Shown here: positions 54,560 to 62,802 of the stretch, piece by piece
How the letters are laid out: each line of letters begins with the position of its first letter
How positions within the stretch are numbered: position 1 is the stretch's first letter
The notes under the pieces: generated by a model
Told to the model about the DNA's origin: nothing
Databases searched by the model: none
Seen by the model: the letters and a program-made list of their open reading frames with translations, nothing else
Translations under genes and position numbers: made by a program
Source: a virus
Virus record (IMG/VR): IMGVR_UViG_3300034520_000265
Span: 1 to 62,802 of that record
Strand: one strand, 5' to 3'
Length of the DNA stretch: 62,802 bases

Positions 54560-55044
54560 TCTACGTCCTCATTTCCTTGCAATGCTTTCTTTATCTCTTC
54601 TTGCGATGCATTTAATTGTGCTATTATTTCATCTAATACAACACTTGGTATTTCTAAAATAACCATTAGACGTGGCTCAATGTATTTTTCATAAATATTA
54701 TTTACATATTCTTTTAATTCTTCAGAAGTACCAAATCCCATTGAATATTTAACTATATCTTTATAAATATCAGATGTTAATTCAGGTTTTAATGGTTCGC
54801 CATCTATACTAACTAATCCTACTGCTAATTTAAGTAATGAATCTAAAGTTAAGAACATCTGATTACTTATCATTCTTTGCGCAATAATTTGCTCTTGTAA
54901 TGTGTTAATTAAAAAAATCTCTTTGGTAGTTAATGTTTTATACTCTACTGTTTTACCACCTACGTTAGCTTTTAAAATAGTATATCCATTTACAATAAAG
55001 TCTCTTAACTGTTTTTGAGAAAATGTTAATTTTTCCTCTGCCAT
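54547..55044 (-). CDS. Tail assembly chaperone G
   Basis: 165 residues, soluble helical protein upstream of the tape measure. Its last codons (GNEDVEKNS, stop TAA) contain the slippery site that diverts some ribosomes into the T frame. Gene order G, T, tape measure is classic. Family sequence similarity itself is weak, the call rests on order and frameshift. Confidence 0.78.
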   Translation of the reverse strand: MAEEKLTFSQKQLRDFIVNGYTILKANVGGKTVEYKTLTTKEIFLINTLQEQIIAQRMISNQMFLTLDSLLKLAVGLVSIDGEPLKPELTSDIYKDIVKYSMGFGTSEELKEYVNNIYEKYIEPRLMVILEIPSVVLDEIIAQLNASQEEIKKALQGNEDVEKNS

Positions 55045-55081
55045 ATTCTACCTCCTCCTCCATTATCATAAGTTCACTACA

Positions 55082-55110
55082 ATTATATCTATTGAATAGT
55101 TTAATGTCGA
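55082..55110 (-). promoter_or_regulatory. Promoter for the chaperone/tape measure operon
   Basis: Minus strand TCGACA (55110-55105), 17-bp spacer, TATAAT (55087-55082). A near-consensus sigma-A promoter in the gap after a terminator. Confidence 0.65.
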
Positions 55111-55118
55111 TTCAAAAT

Positions 55119-55143
55119 AAAAGCCCCCGCATTATGCGGAGGC
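55119..55143 (-). terminator. Rho-independent terminator after the portal operon
   Basis: Minus strand GCCTCCGCA TAA TGCGGGGGC (55143-55123) with one G-T wobble, followed by TTTTATTTT. It ends the portal/sheath transcript just before the next promoter. Confidence 0.82.
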
Positions 55144-55176
55144 TGCGCTGGTCAAATACAAACATATTCAGTTGTG

Positions 55177-55467
55177 TTACTTCATCTGTTCAAGTATTGC
55201 AGATACAATATCGTTTACAGAATAGTCATTATCATCATCGTACAAGAATGCACCGTTTTCAATTTGATGTGCAACTTTTTCTGTTGCAAAAGCATAAGCT
55301 TCATCAACAAGTGCTGGAAGGAACTCTTCAATAATCTCTGCAGCTGTTTTTTCAATTTCATATTGAATAAGTTCCTCTGCTATCTTTTCTTCAGCAAGTT
55401 TTTGAAGCTCTGCTACTTTGTCCATAGAACTATAACCGTTTTGTGCAAGAATTTCTCTCATAGTCAT
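55177..55467 (-). CDS. Small acidic helical protein (96 aa)
   Basis: ATG overlaps the previous stop (ATGA) after AAAGGAG. Acidic helices with KVAE and KLAE motifs (MDKVAELQKLAEEKIAEELI). Possibly a chaperone or an internal protein; no family recognised. Confidence 0.6.
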   Translation of the reverse strand: MTMREILAQNGYSSMDKVAELQKLAEEKIAEELIQYEIEKTAAEIIEEFLPALVDEAYAFATEKVAHQIENGAFLYDDDNDYSVNDIVSAILEQMK

Positions 55468-55787
55468 ACGTTTTCACTCCTTTCGTTTGATAAAATCTTC
55501 TCTCTTATTTTATTAGCTTTAATAGCGATATCATCTGCAATTGTTTCAATTTCTGGTGAATCAGGTTCCGCTTTAATTAACTCAACTAAGAATATAATTG
55601 CTTCTGCCGATAACAGATTAGAGAGATCATTTGCTTTAGTACCAAATATCTTTGCAAATAAATAATTGTATAACCACTTAGCTGTTTTTTCCTTGTTCCA
55701 TTTACCTAACAACTTAATTATAAAAGGCAAGACTACTAATGTTGAAATAACACCGAGTATAGCCATAAGAAGGTTGTTTAATTCCAT
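55464..55787 (-). CDS. Single-membrane-helix protein, holin-like candidate (107 aa)
   Basis: ATG 55787 after GGAGGTGAC. One membrane helix at 6-28 (LMAILGVISTLVVLPFIIKL), then a basic/aromatic turn and a charged helical tail. This layout resembles LLH-type holins, but a structural membrane protein is equally possible; no lysin gene is nearby. Confidence 0.4.
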   Translation of the reverse strand: MELNNLLMAILGVISTLVVLPFIIKLLGKWNKEKTAKWLYNYLFAKIFGTKANDLSNLLSAEAIIFLVELIKAEPDSPEIETIADDIAIKANKIREKILSNERSENV

Positions 55788-55806
55788 AATGTCACCTCCA
55801 GCAATT

Positions 55807-56037
55807 TTAACCATTTTTATCTAAGATATACCATACAGCTACAAGATAATTACCTATTTTATCAAATTGTGTTTCTATTTTTGTAATTTGTACTTTTGAT
55901 GAATTTATTAATTTTTCTAGTTCTTCTGCTTCTGTATCGTCATCTTCAGGCGAAAGTCTGAATACCCTAACTTTTTTTATTCTCAAATCATCTGTAAGAT
56001 TTCCTGATGTTTCTGGATCAATGTATTTTCCGCCCAT
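55807..56037 (-). CDS. Small hypothetical protein after portal (76 aa)
   Basis: ATG after TAGGAGGTGCG. Acidic N-terminal half, a strand-rich end (LVAVWYILDKNG). Follows the portal gene; may be a head completion protein. Unrecognised. Confidence 0.55.
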   Translation of the reverse strand: MGGKYIDPETSGNLTDDLRIKKVRVFRLSPEDDDTEAEELEKLINSSKVQITKIETQFDKIGNYLVAVWYILDKNG

Positions 56038-56048
56038 GTTCGCACCTC

Positions 56049-57734
56049 CTAAATTCCACTTTTTGCACTTCTTGGTGGTTTCTGTTCAGGTAATTGCTGT
56101 GGTTCTATCATTTGATCTGGTTGTTGTTGTACCTGCTGCATGTTCATCGGTGGTGTTATTTGCATCATTCCTATTTGATTTGTTAATGGTCCCAAACCCA
56201 TGTTTTCTTGTACTATATTCAACTCTTGATTTGGCATTGAAGCTGCTTGTGCTTCTGCTTGTGCCTTAGCTTGTGCTATTATTTGCTCTTTCTGAATTTC
56301 ACTGTTGTTCTTTGCTTCTTGTTTAATTTGTTCTATTTCTCTATCATAATCAAGTTCAAATTCTTTTAATAATGTTTTCATTGATATAGCAGACATTTGT
56401 GCTAAGTTTAACATCATTTGTTTTCTTTGTAGATCATCAGCCATTTTGAATGATCTTAATTTAACTTTTACCTTAGGAATATTCAAAATCAGAGATATCT
56501 TTTGAACTATTCTTTCAAGCAATTCTTCTAAACGCTCTCTGTAATTTAAGAAGTGATTTTCTAACATTCTTAATGATACAGAACTACCACTCCAAGTTAA
56601 ACCACCTTTTATAAATTCTTGTGGAACTTGTAGAGATTGAATTATTTGTGTATTTGCAAAATCTAATTCACCAAACATATTTAATGTTTTGCCTTCTCCT
56701 GATAATGTACCAACTTGAAGTGGCACAGGGAATATTTGTACGTTATTTGGATTAAGTTTCCATGCAGTTAATGCTTCAGTTACCTTTTGTCGCCATTGCC
56801 TTATATCAAAAGCCATAGGTGACCCTTCTGTTAATAATTCAGTTGGTGGGAATACAAATCTATATGGTATCATTCTTTCTCTTAAAATAGTATCTTGTGT
56901 TTTTTGTAAAAGTAAATAATGATGAGCATCTAAGAATGTATGAATTAACCAAGGTAATCCCCAACCTTTAAATAATCCAGATGGAGATACTCTTTGGAAG
57001 ATAATTACATTTGATTTATTCAATTTAACTGAACGTGAACCTTTCATTATTGCTGTTAAAATAGGTTCAGGCGTTGTTTCAAGTAAGAACGGATCTTTTT
57101 TTACTCTGGATATAAAATTCTTGTTTATTGCTACATAATATTCTGCTTGATCTGCATATTCATTGTAATTTATCTCTATATCATGTGGATTCCAGATTTG
57201 CAAGCGGAAATTAGTATTTTTTAAACTAATATCCTTAATTTCAAGTGGTTCACTTATATTATCTTCTCTAATCCACAGTTCATTCCCTTCAAATGACCAA
57301 TTTGGACCTCTATTAGTAATTTGTAATTTATATTCTTTACCCGTTCTTTTCCCTATAAACTTTCTTTCATAAGGTGTAACTACAGAAGCAAATGCATTTC
57401 CATATACAAAATAATCAAAACCAAGTTTGAACATACGCTTAGTTATTTCCATTTTATCAATTAAAATTTCGCGATATGTTTGTTCTAATTTTGGATCATT
57501 TGTTTCAATCATTATTTCAGTTAATGCATATTCAACGAGTTTTTCTATACCGGAAGCAATAGTACCATTTACTGCATACAAAAACTCAGAAAAATGGAAA
57601 ATATCTTTTATATTATTTGTTAATGTAGCGGTATCTAAATTAATAATTTTATTGATAAATTCCTTAACAGAATTTGTAGAAGGTAATTTATAAATAGTCA
57701 TTTCATAGTCTGAATAGAAGGGTGTTGTTGGCAT
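56049..57734 (-). CDS. Portal protein
   Basis: Dodecameric DNA gate at the head vertex, 561 residues. Shows typical portal organisation: helical N-terminus, beta wing (IWNPHDIEINYNEYAD), GLFKGWGLPWLIHTF clip/stem region, GGLTWSGSSVSLRMLENHF, and a long helical then Gln/Met/Pro-rich end. ATG 57734 after AAGGGGTG. Separated by about 31 kb from the terminase gene and on the other strand. Confidence 0.8.
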   Translation of the reverse strand: MPTTPFYSDYEMTIYKLPSTNSVKEFINKIINLDTATLTNNIKDIFHFSEFLYAVNGTIASGIEKLVEYALTEIMIETNDPKLEQTYREILIDKMEITKRMFKLGFDYFVYGNAFASVVTPYERKFIGKRTGKEYKLQITNRGPNWSFEGNELWIREDNISEPLEIKDISLKNTNFRLQIWNPHDIEINYNEYADQAEYYVAINKNFISRVKKDPFLLETTPEPILTAIMKGSRSVKLNKSNVIIFQRVSPSGLFKGWGLPWLIHTFLDAHHYLLLQKTQDTILRERMIPYRFVFPPTELLTEGSPMAFDIRQWRQKVTEALTAWKLNPNNVQIFPVPLQVGTLSGEGKTLNMFGELDFANTQIIQSLQVPQEFIKGGLTWSGSSVSLRMLENHFLNYRERLEELLERIVQKISLILNIPKVKVKLRSFKMADDLQRKQMMLNLAQMSAISMKTLLKEFELDYDREIEQIKQEAKNNSEIQKEQIIAQAKAQAEAQAASMPNQELNIVQENMGLGPLTNQIGMMQITPPMNMQQVQQQPDQMIEPQQLPEQKPPRSAKSGI

Positions 57735-57739
57735 TTATT

Positions 57740-58393
57740 TCACCCCTTAATCCTAAATTCTCTGCGTATCTGTTGATTGTATTCTGCAGAGTAGCCGTAA
57801 TCTTTTAAAAAGCTAGAAATAATATTTAAACGATTAGCTTGTGCTTCAATTAAATTTTTAGAAAGTGATGGAACTACGATATCACTAAATGTCTTTTCTT
57901 TTACTTCAAGCGCATTTAAAATAGCATCAACTTGATTTGTTGGACCATTCCAAAAAGGGATAAGAACGGAATGAGGTGCGGCATAGCCATAATGTTTATG
58001 CCATGTTACAGTTACATACGTTTTTACCTCATCGGATAATAATTTCAATTTATTTTTAAAATCTCTATATATTATCCATGCTGTAAAAGCTAATTCTATT
58101 TCTGATGGTGGTTCAATTACCTCAGGAGAAAACACACCATCTAACACAGCACTAGCTACCTTTTCAAATACATGCCAATGCTTATATGGTAACTCAGAAT
58201 TACCCAAAGCCCAATATGCTCTTATTTTATCGATTACTGTTGGGTGTAAATTAATACCTAATTTAGCAAGTAAGCCCAAAGCAGTATCAACACCATCAGT
58301 TTCTACTTTGGTGTAGTAAATACTTATTTTATTATCAATCTCTTGAATAATCTGCTTTGGATCAGCTAAGCTCTGCTGAGTTAAAATATCCAT
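57740..58393 (-). CDS. Hypothetical protein before portal (217 aa)
   Basis: Alpha-helical protein with a KVAS motif (HVFEKVASAVLDG) and a Trp/His-rich middle (VTWHKHYGYAAPHS). First gene after promoter 58426-58454. Could be a head-assembly factor; no family recognised and no terminase small-subunit features. Confidence 0.58.
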   Translation of the reverse strand: MDILTQQSLADPKQIIQEIDNKISIYYTKVETDGVDTALGLLAKLGINLHPTVIDKIRAYWALGNSELPYKHWHVFEKVASAVLDGVFSPEVIEPPSEIELAFTAWIIYRDFKNKLKLLSDEVKTYVTVTWHKHYGYAAPHSVLIPFWNGPTNQVDAILNALEVKEKTFSDIVVPSLSKNLIEAQANRLNIISSFLKDYGYSAEYNQQIRREFRIKG

Positions 58394-58425
58394 ATTATTT
58401 CCTCCTTAATTATTTTTTCGACTTT

Positions 58426-58454
58426 ATTGTATCACTAACTCTTATTTATGTCGG
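58426..58454 (-). promoter_or_regulatory. Promoter for the portal operon
   Basis: Minus strand CCGACA (58454-58449), 17 bp, TACAAT (58431-58426) with TGA before it (extended -10). Similar to 55082-55110. Confidence 0.55.
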
Positions 58455-58461
58455 GCGTCTT

Positions 58462-59514
58462 TCAGAGGTTAAGTAAATCACTTGCTACTTTAGTAACGAA
58501 ATCTTTTACTTCTCTTGGTGGCTCTTTTTCAAATTTAATTGGTTCTTCTATTTTATTGGTTTTATTAAATAGATAAGAAGCTGTTTTATTCAAACCAGAA
58601 ACAATTTCTTCAGGTGTACCTAAAACATTCCAATATTTATCTACACCTGCATCTTTATCTATTTTCTCTATTGTTTTTGCTACAGCAGTTGGATCATATT
58701 TTTCTGCTACTGAAGCAATTTTTTCATATACAGGGATAAATTTCTTTGGTGCATATTTTTCTCTTAATGCAATTGCTTTATAGAAATCTCTATCAATTTG
58801 TTCTGATGCATATTTGTTTAATGCATTATCAGGTGCAATGTTTATACCATATTGTTTTGCTTTTTGCTTTATCTTTCTTGCTAATTGACTTCTATATTGA
58901 GGTGGTATTTTATTTTCGTGCATATTAAAGAATGTAATAGCGGCTCTAACGTGATTTTCATCATGCATAGGATATTTTCTTATTTTTCTTCCTGATTTAG
59001 TTTTAATAACCAAACCGAAAGCTGAATCAGGAAGGCTTTCTCTTTGTTGAGCTGTTAATTTAGCTGCTTTTTTCTCTAATTTTGGTTGTGGTACTGGTTC
59101 TTTAATAAACATGGTATTAATTACTACAGGACCTTCTGGTAATTCCATAGGACCATATTGCGCTAATTTTCTTAATGGTTGAATATAACTTAATTTATTA
59201 TGGATATTATTTTCAATAAGAGCTTGATTAATTTTAGCTGCTACTTCTGGTACATATTTTTGTGGAATGTACTTAGCGGTTTTAGTAAAATACCAAGCTG
59301 AAACAGCAGCATCTAATGGATTATCTATTCTATATTTGAATTGAGCACCTTTAGGAGTAATATATGCAACTGCATACTCCCTCTCGGTTTCTGCAGCTGC
59401 TTGTTTAACCATGTCTGGTGTTCTTAATTCTCGTGGTAATAGATTTATATCAAACCCCAATCTATTATCTTTATCATCATATTGATCGAATATTTTACCA
59501 GCAATTGAATACAT
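58462..59514 (-). CDS. K-x-A motif-rich virion protein (350 aa)
   Basis: ATG 59514 after AAAGGAGG. Has two related stretches with RIDNPLDAAVSAWYF and NHVRAAITFFNMHENKIPP, each followed by a basic helix, suggesting an internal duplication. Motifs KYAS, KIAS, KTAS and KVAS occur in the C-terminal third. Lies between tail tube and portal genes; a processed inner head protein is plausible. Confidence 0.58.
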   Translation of the reverse strand: MYSIAGKIFDQYDDKDNRLGFDINLLPRELRTPDMVKQAAAETEREYAVAYITPKGAQFKYRIDNPLDAAVSAWYFTKTAKYIPQKYVPEVAAKINQALIENNIHNKLSYIQPLRKLAQYGPMELPEGPVVINTMFIKEPVPQPKLEKKAAKLTAQQRESLPDSAFGLVIKTKSGRKIRKYPMHDENHVRAAITFFNMHENKIPPQYRSQLARKIKQKAKQYGINIAPDNALNKYASEQIDRDFYKAIALREKYAPKKFIPVYEKIASVAEKYDPTAVAKTIEKIDKDAGVDKYWNVLGTPEEIVSGLNKTASYLFNKTNKIEEPIKFEKEPPREVKDFVTKVASDLLNL

Positions 59515-59528
59515 TTTATTCGCCTCCT

Positions 59529-59957
59529 TTATTTTTCGGAGCTTTCTTCCTCGTAATAACCACATTCGAAGACTACGTTTTCGTATATTGCAAGATCACC
59601 AACATTAGCTGAAGAACCATAATTAGATAAAACGCACATATGGTATACTTTATCATCTATTCTTATATTCACATATTCATCTGTATAAAGTTTACCTAAG
59701 CCCATTAAGCCTGCAATTTGAATTACGTTAGTTCCTGGTCCTACCAAAATTTTTGATTTAGGCTTAGCGTTAAGTAAGAAAGTTCTTTGAGACATAATAT
59801 TTTCTTGAACAGAAACATTAACAGCGGCGTAATCTTCATATTCAGATGCGGTACCATCTTCATTTATTTTTGCTATCTGAATAACAGTTTCATCACTAGC
59901 TTTAACTAAATTTTTTGGAAGCACTCCGTTTTTTATTAAATCATTAATATTAGCCAT
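59529..59957 (-). CDS. Tube-like or tail completion protein (142 aa)
   Basis: Beta-rich protein of the same size as the tube gene just upstream; VGPGTNVIQIAGLMGLG and EYVNIRIDDKVYHMCVLS segments. May be a second tube paralogue or tail completion protein. Family not confirmed. Confidence 0.48.
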   Translation of the reverse strand: MANINDLIKNGVLPKNLVKASDETVIQIAKINEDGTASEYEDYAAVNVSVQENIMSQRTFLLNAKPKSKILVGPGTNVIQIAGLMGLGKLYTDEYVNIRIDDKVYHMCVLSNYGSSANVGDLAIYENVVFECGYYEEESSEK

Positions 59958-59984
59958 TATATCGCCTCCTCATAGCAAATAACT

Positions 59985-60422
59985 TTATTTATCCATAGAA
60001 TTTTCAATTACACCATCTTCACATTCAAGTGAGAAATCGTCATAAATAAGAACTGTTCCTGCTTGAACTGCTTTTGCTTTACTAATAACGTAGCAACCTG
60101 TAAATGATGCTACTCTTTCATTATTTAAAGAATAAATAGATATCTCAGGAATATATTGTTTCAATTCAAATTTAGGCAAAGAAGCAGTTGCTTCTGTTTC
60201 TTTTAAACTTACATTTCTAAGCGATAGTGTATATGCAGGATAAGCTGCAAATGGGGTATTATTTGCTGTTCCAAGAGCCATTAATCTATCTGTTTGCTTT
60301 GCTACGTTATATGATATCGATTGAATGAATGCATCAACTGGTTCTGATGTTTCAGTAAGTTTTATTTTAGCTTTCACATCGGAATAAGAAGCTATTTTGG
60401 TTCCACTAATTTCTTTAGGCAT
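59985..60422 (-). CDS. Tail tube protein
   Basis: 145 residues, directly downstream of the sheath, the usual tube position. Pattern ISYNVAKQTDRLMALGTANN, then YTLSLRNVSLKETEA and an extended beta end resembles myophage inner tube proteins. ATG after AGGAGGTGCG. Confidence 0.65.
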   Translation of the reverse strand: MPKEISGTKIASYSDVKAKIKLTETSEPVDAFIQSISYNVAKQTDRLMALGTANNTPFAAYPAYTLSLRNVSLKETEATASLPKFELKQYIPEISIYSLNNERVASFTGCYVISKAKAVQAGTVLIYDDFSLECEDGVIENSMDK

Positions 60423-60458
60423 TTATACGCACCTCCTGATAGATTTAATATAGAGTAA

Positions 60459-60476
60459 CGGCCCACAATGGGGCCG
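60459..60476. other. Small hairpin between sheath and tube genes
   Basis: CGGCCC / GGGCCG with a six-base loop. No clear T tract on either side, so a partial terminator or RNA processing site is only possible. It could lower tube expression relative to sheath or stabilise an mRNA end. Confidence 0.4.
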
Positions 60477-60481
60477 AATAA

Positions 60482-62176
60482 TTAAACTTGTGCTCCAGCT
60501 ACGACTTTTAAATCGACGTAATTTAATGGGAAGACTATTTGAAGTCTTACATTAGCAATTAATGTGTCTGGTGATTCTTCAGAAACAACTAATTCAACAA
60601 GTCTTGTATTATTACCAACTATTCCAGCTATCTTAAAGAGTTCTAGTTTCTTTTCAATTGCTGGTTTAATAACGTTATTTATATTATCTTCTGTAAGAAC
60701 TATTCTTGCTACAAAGTCCTTTAATGTTGATTTTAAAGAGTTAGATACATAATCAACGCTTCTTATAATACTATCTTCTAATGTAGCTACGTCCAAGTTA
60801 GCAGTTGTAATTTGATGTCTAACTTTGATCTTATCATCTTCATCTTTATAAAGTATCCAATATCCCATAGCCGCAATTTCATTAAGATCCATTTCACTGA
60901 AGTAATATCTCAAGAAATTTGGATAGATTATATCGTTAAATACAGGAACTTCAGTTTCAGTTAATATTTCAGATGGTTTACCTGTGAGTTCATTCATTAA
61001 ACCAGCAACTTGTCCTGCATAGAATGCACCGTACATGTATCCTGGAACGGGATAATTGAGTCCGTTGTAGTTAATTCTAAATGCAGGGTTCATACATATT
61101 CTTAATCTCTTTTCTTCTAATGGAGCAATTATATTATTTAAATATGTCTTGACAGCTGATTTATCGTTTGTATTTGTTCCAAATGCACTTTCAATATTTT
61201 TAAATCCGAGCATTGCAACTCTAAATTGCCTCATATAGTTTTCAGAATATGCTTCATTAATTGCTTGAATAGTTGAATTAATTACTGTTGGATTAGCTGC
61301 ATCGGCAAGTGGAGCTAATGCATAAACATTTGGGCTGACTCCAACTCTTAAAATTGCATCAGTTAATGCATCTGTATCTGGCTCTAATGGATCAATTGCA
61401 GATTGTTTAATTGGTGTTGCAATTACAGGGAGCAATCCACCATTTGCTATAAAAGCTAAATAAGCACCAAATGCTAATCTGTTCATTGGATGTATTTTAC
61501 CCAATACATCCTCAATCTGTGAAATACTTGAAACTTTTTGTGGATAACCAAGAATTGGGTTATCTTCAGTTGGATATGCGACAAATTCAATAAAGACTCT
61601 TACATAATCAAATCCTTTAGGGATACTATAATCAACTGTTGTTGTTGATCCGGTATCAGGATCGGTTATTGTTTCGCTAACAGTTTCAAATACGATATTT
61701 GGTGATGCTTGAATTAACGACATTTCGTCGTTTGTAAATTTGATTTCTTCTGGTATATAAACTGTTTGTCTACCATCTTCTACACATGTAATTGTATTAG
61801 AATCTACAGTTACTGTTTTTGTTTTAAGCCACTCGGTAATATCGATGTAATCTGCTGGGATAGTATATTTTAATCCGAAGTCTTCGTATACTTTCTTAGA
61901 TACAGATTTAATATTCATACTTGTTCCGCTGGTTGGAATAATAAAGACTCTCAACGTAGAATAATCAATTGCAAAATGTTCTTTAACAGGTAGTGCGTAA
62001 CTTGTAAAACTACCAGCAGTTAATTTTCTGGCTCTAATACCAAAATAAGCATCTTCTCCTTCTACAACTTGAGCTATAGTCCCAAACAATGCAGGGAGAT
62101 AATTTTCAATGTTTCTAGCTGGTTTTACACTTGCAAGATATTCTTGAGTTACATATACACCAGGTTTTCTATACAT
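60482..62176 (-). CDS. Tail sheath protein
   Basis: Contractile sheath subunit, 564 residues. N-terminal MYRKPGVYVTQEYLAS is the family start. YIDITEWLK, AYLAFIANGGLLPVIA and a C-terminal LQIVFPLNYVDLKVV strand follow the sheath order, with the variable domain in residues 40-220. Followed by the tube gene. Paralogue of 921-3353 by the shared motifs. Confidence 0.86.
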   Translation of the reverse strand: MYRKPGVYVTQEYLASVKPARNIENYLPALFGTIAQVVEGEDAYFGIRARKLTAGSFTSYALPVKEHFAIDYSTLRVFIIPTSGTSMNIKSVSKKVYEDFGLKYTIPADYIDITEWLKTKTVTVDSNTITCVEDGRQTVYIPEEIKFTNDEMSLIQASPNIVFETVSETITDPDTGSTTTVDYSIPKGFDYVRVFIEFVAYPTEDNPILGYPQKVSSISQIEDVLGKIHPMNRLAFGAYLAFIANGGLLPVIATPIKQSAIDPLEPDTDALTDAILRVGVSPNVYALAPLADAANPTVINSTIQAINEAYSENYMRQFRVAMLGFKNIESAFGTNTNDKSAVKTYLNNIIAPLEEKRLRICMNPAFRINYNGLNYPVPGYMYGAFYAGQVAGLMNELTGKPSEILTETEVPVFNDIIYPNFLRYYFSEMDLNEIAAMGYWILYKDEDDKIKVRHQITTANLDVATLEDSIIRSVDYVSNSLKSTLKDFVARIVLTEDNINNVIKPAIEKKLELFKIAGIVGNNTRLVELVVSEESPDTLIANVRLQIVFPLNYVDLKVVAGAQV

Positions 62177-62201
62177 TTTTTTACACCTCCATAACTAAGA
62201 A

Positions 62202-62802
62202 TTATTCTTTTTGGATATCTTCTTCAATTGTTGTAGATTCAGGCTCCGTTTCTATTGCTAAGTGTATTTTGTTCAATACAGGATCATCCTTAATTAATGT
62301 TAATTGATGTTCATAAGAGAAAGACAAATTAAGCATAACATCGTAATTAGAGCTACCAATTGCACCACTTTCATCTGGTATTACTACTGTTGCAGACATA
62401 CCATCTACTTTTAACTCATTAAATCCAAATTGTTTAAAGAATGGTCTATGAACTAAGAGCAGAGACATTAATGCCGTGGCTAATCTATGTGCAAAAATTT
62501 CATTTTGACTAATCACGTGTATTAATGCTGTACCACCAAACATAAAAATGTGTAATCCTTTAAAATACCTTTCTGAATGTCCCACATTAGGAAATGCAGG
62601 AGATATATTATTAATTGTACCCACATCTATTACTATTGTCGTTTTAGTCATTTTTGTTAGCAATGGATTATTATACACAGGTACTACTTCGACGTCATCA
62701 CCTAATTTAAGGTCTGTATATTCTTCTATAAAATACTTAATTGTTTCCATCAAACTAAGGGTTAATAGCTCATATATAGAATAAACTTCATTATTACCTG
62801 TT
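62202..62802 (-). CDS. Tail terminator/completion candidate (5' end outside window)
   Basis: The frame stays open past ATG 62750 to the right edge, reading YSIYELLTLSLMETIKYF, and ATG 62750 has no ribosome binding site, so the gene likely begins outside. The visible protein has an alpha/beta core with FKGLHIFMFGGTALIHVIS, HRLATALMSLL and a beta end. Size and place before the sheath fit tail terminator or neck proteins. Confidence 0.5.
   Translation of the reverse strand, partial: TGNNEVYSIYELLTLSLMETIKYFIEEYTDLKLGDDVEVVPVYNNPLLTKMTKTTIVIDVGTINNISPAFPNVGHSERYFKGLHIFMFGGTALIHVISQNEIFAHRLATALMSLLLVHRPFFKQFGFNELKVDGMSATVVIPDESGAIGSSNYDVMLNLSFSYEHQLTLIKDDPVLNKIHLAIETEPESTTIEEDIQKE

Noticed and set aside
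54480-54662. Plus-strand ORF across the frameshift site
   Set aside because: Antisense to the chaperone genes, no ribosome binding site, odd composition.
55464-55787. Complete lysis cassette
   Set aside because: Only one membrane protein; no endolysin-like motif nearby.
60459-60476. Full terminator between sheath and tube
   Set aside because: No T tract on either strand; kept only as a hairpin.

Overview
The window is 62.8 kb of a tailed, contractile-tail (myovirus-type) bacteriophage genome, cut at both ends. It is AT-rich. Almost every gene starts 5-10 nt after a strong AGGAGG-type ribosome binding site, with ATG, TTG and GTG all used, which suggests a low-GC Gram-positive (Bacillota) host; the sequence does not identify the host or say whether the phage is virulent. 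No integrase, DNA polymerase, lysin or tRNA was recognised, so the genome clearly continues outside the window.

Genes lie in eight blocks of alternating strand. (1) 1-7126 (+): the 3' part of an IscB RNA-guided nuclease gene with a terminal hairpin, then tail/baseplate genes: a second, unusual sheath-like protein, three unknowns and a central spike. (2) 7123-13260 (-): a hub-like protein, unknowns and tail fibre A. (3) 13351-22541 (+): three more fibres (B, C, D), an adhesin-like protein with InlB-type repeats, and small partners. (4) 22538-23272 (-): one unknown. (5) 23316-32255 (+): the head module, with large terminase, prohead protease, scaffold-like proteins, decoration-like protein, major capsid protein and accessory virion proteins. 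(6) 32307-43091 (-): replication and recombination, with RecB/Cas4-like nuclease, a single-strand annealing protein candidate, an SNF2 helicase with a HARP-like N-terminus, HU-like and ribbon-helix-helix proteins, primase and DnaB helicase. (7) 43284-45011 (+): three small basic proteins and one short unknown. (8) 45008-62802 (-): neck genes, RuvC resolvase, baseplate J-like protein, tape measure, tail chaperones made by -1 frameshifting, portal, tail tube(s), tail sheath and a tail-terminator candidate.

The head assembles from capsid protein, scaffold-like acidic proteins and protease, and is filled through the portal by the terminase. The tail forms from tube and sheath on the tape measure with help from the G/GT chaperones, and ends in a baseplate with spike and four fibres. 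The recombination genes and RuvC process replicating DNA.

The most striking observations are: an IscB gene embedded in a phage tail operon, with a hairpin that buries the next gene's ribosome binding site; a textbook A AAA AAC frameshift site with a 19-bp bulged stem nine bases downstream; a K-x-A-[S/E] motif repeated in head-associated proteins, a candidate processing or capsid-targeting signal; four fibres that each carry exactly five His-x-His rungs; a second sheath-like protein; and a baseplate gene that appears to start at ATT or ATA after tandem TGA stops.
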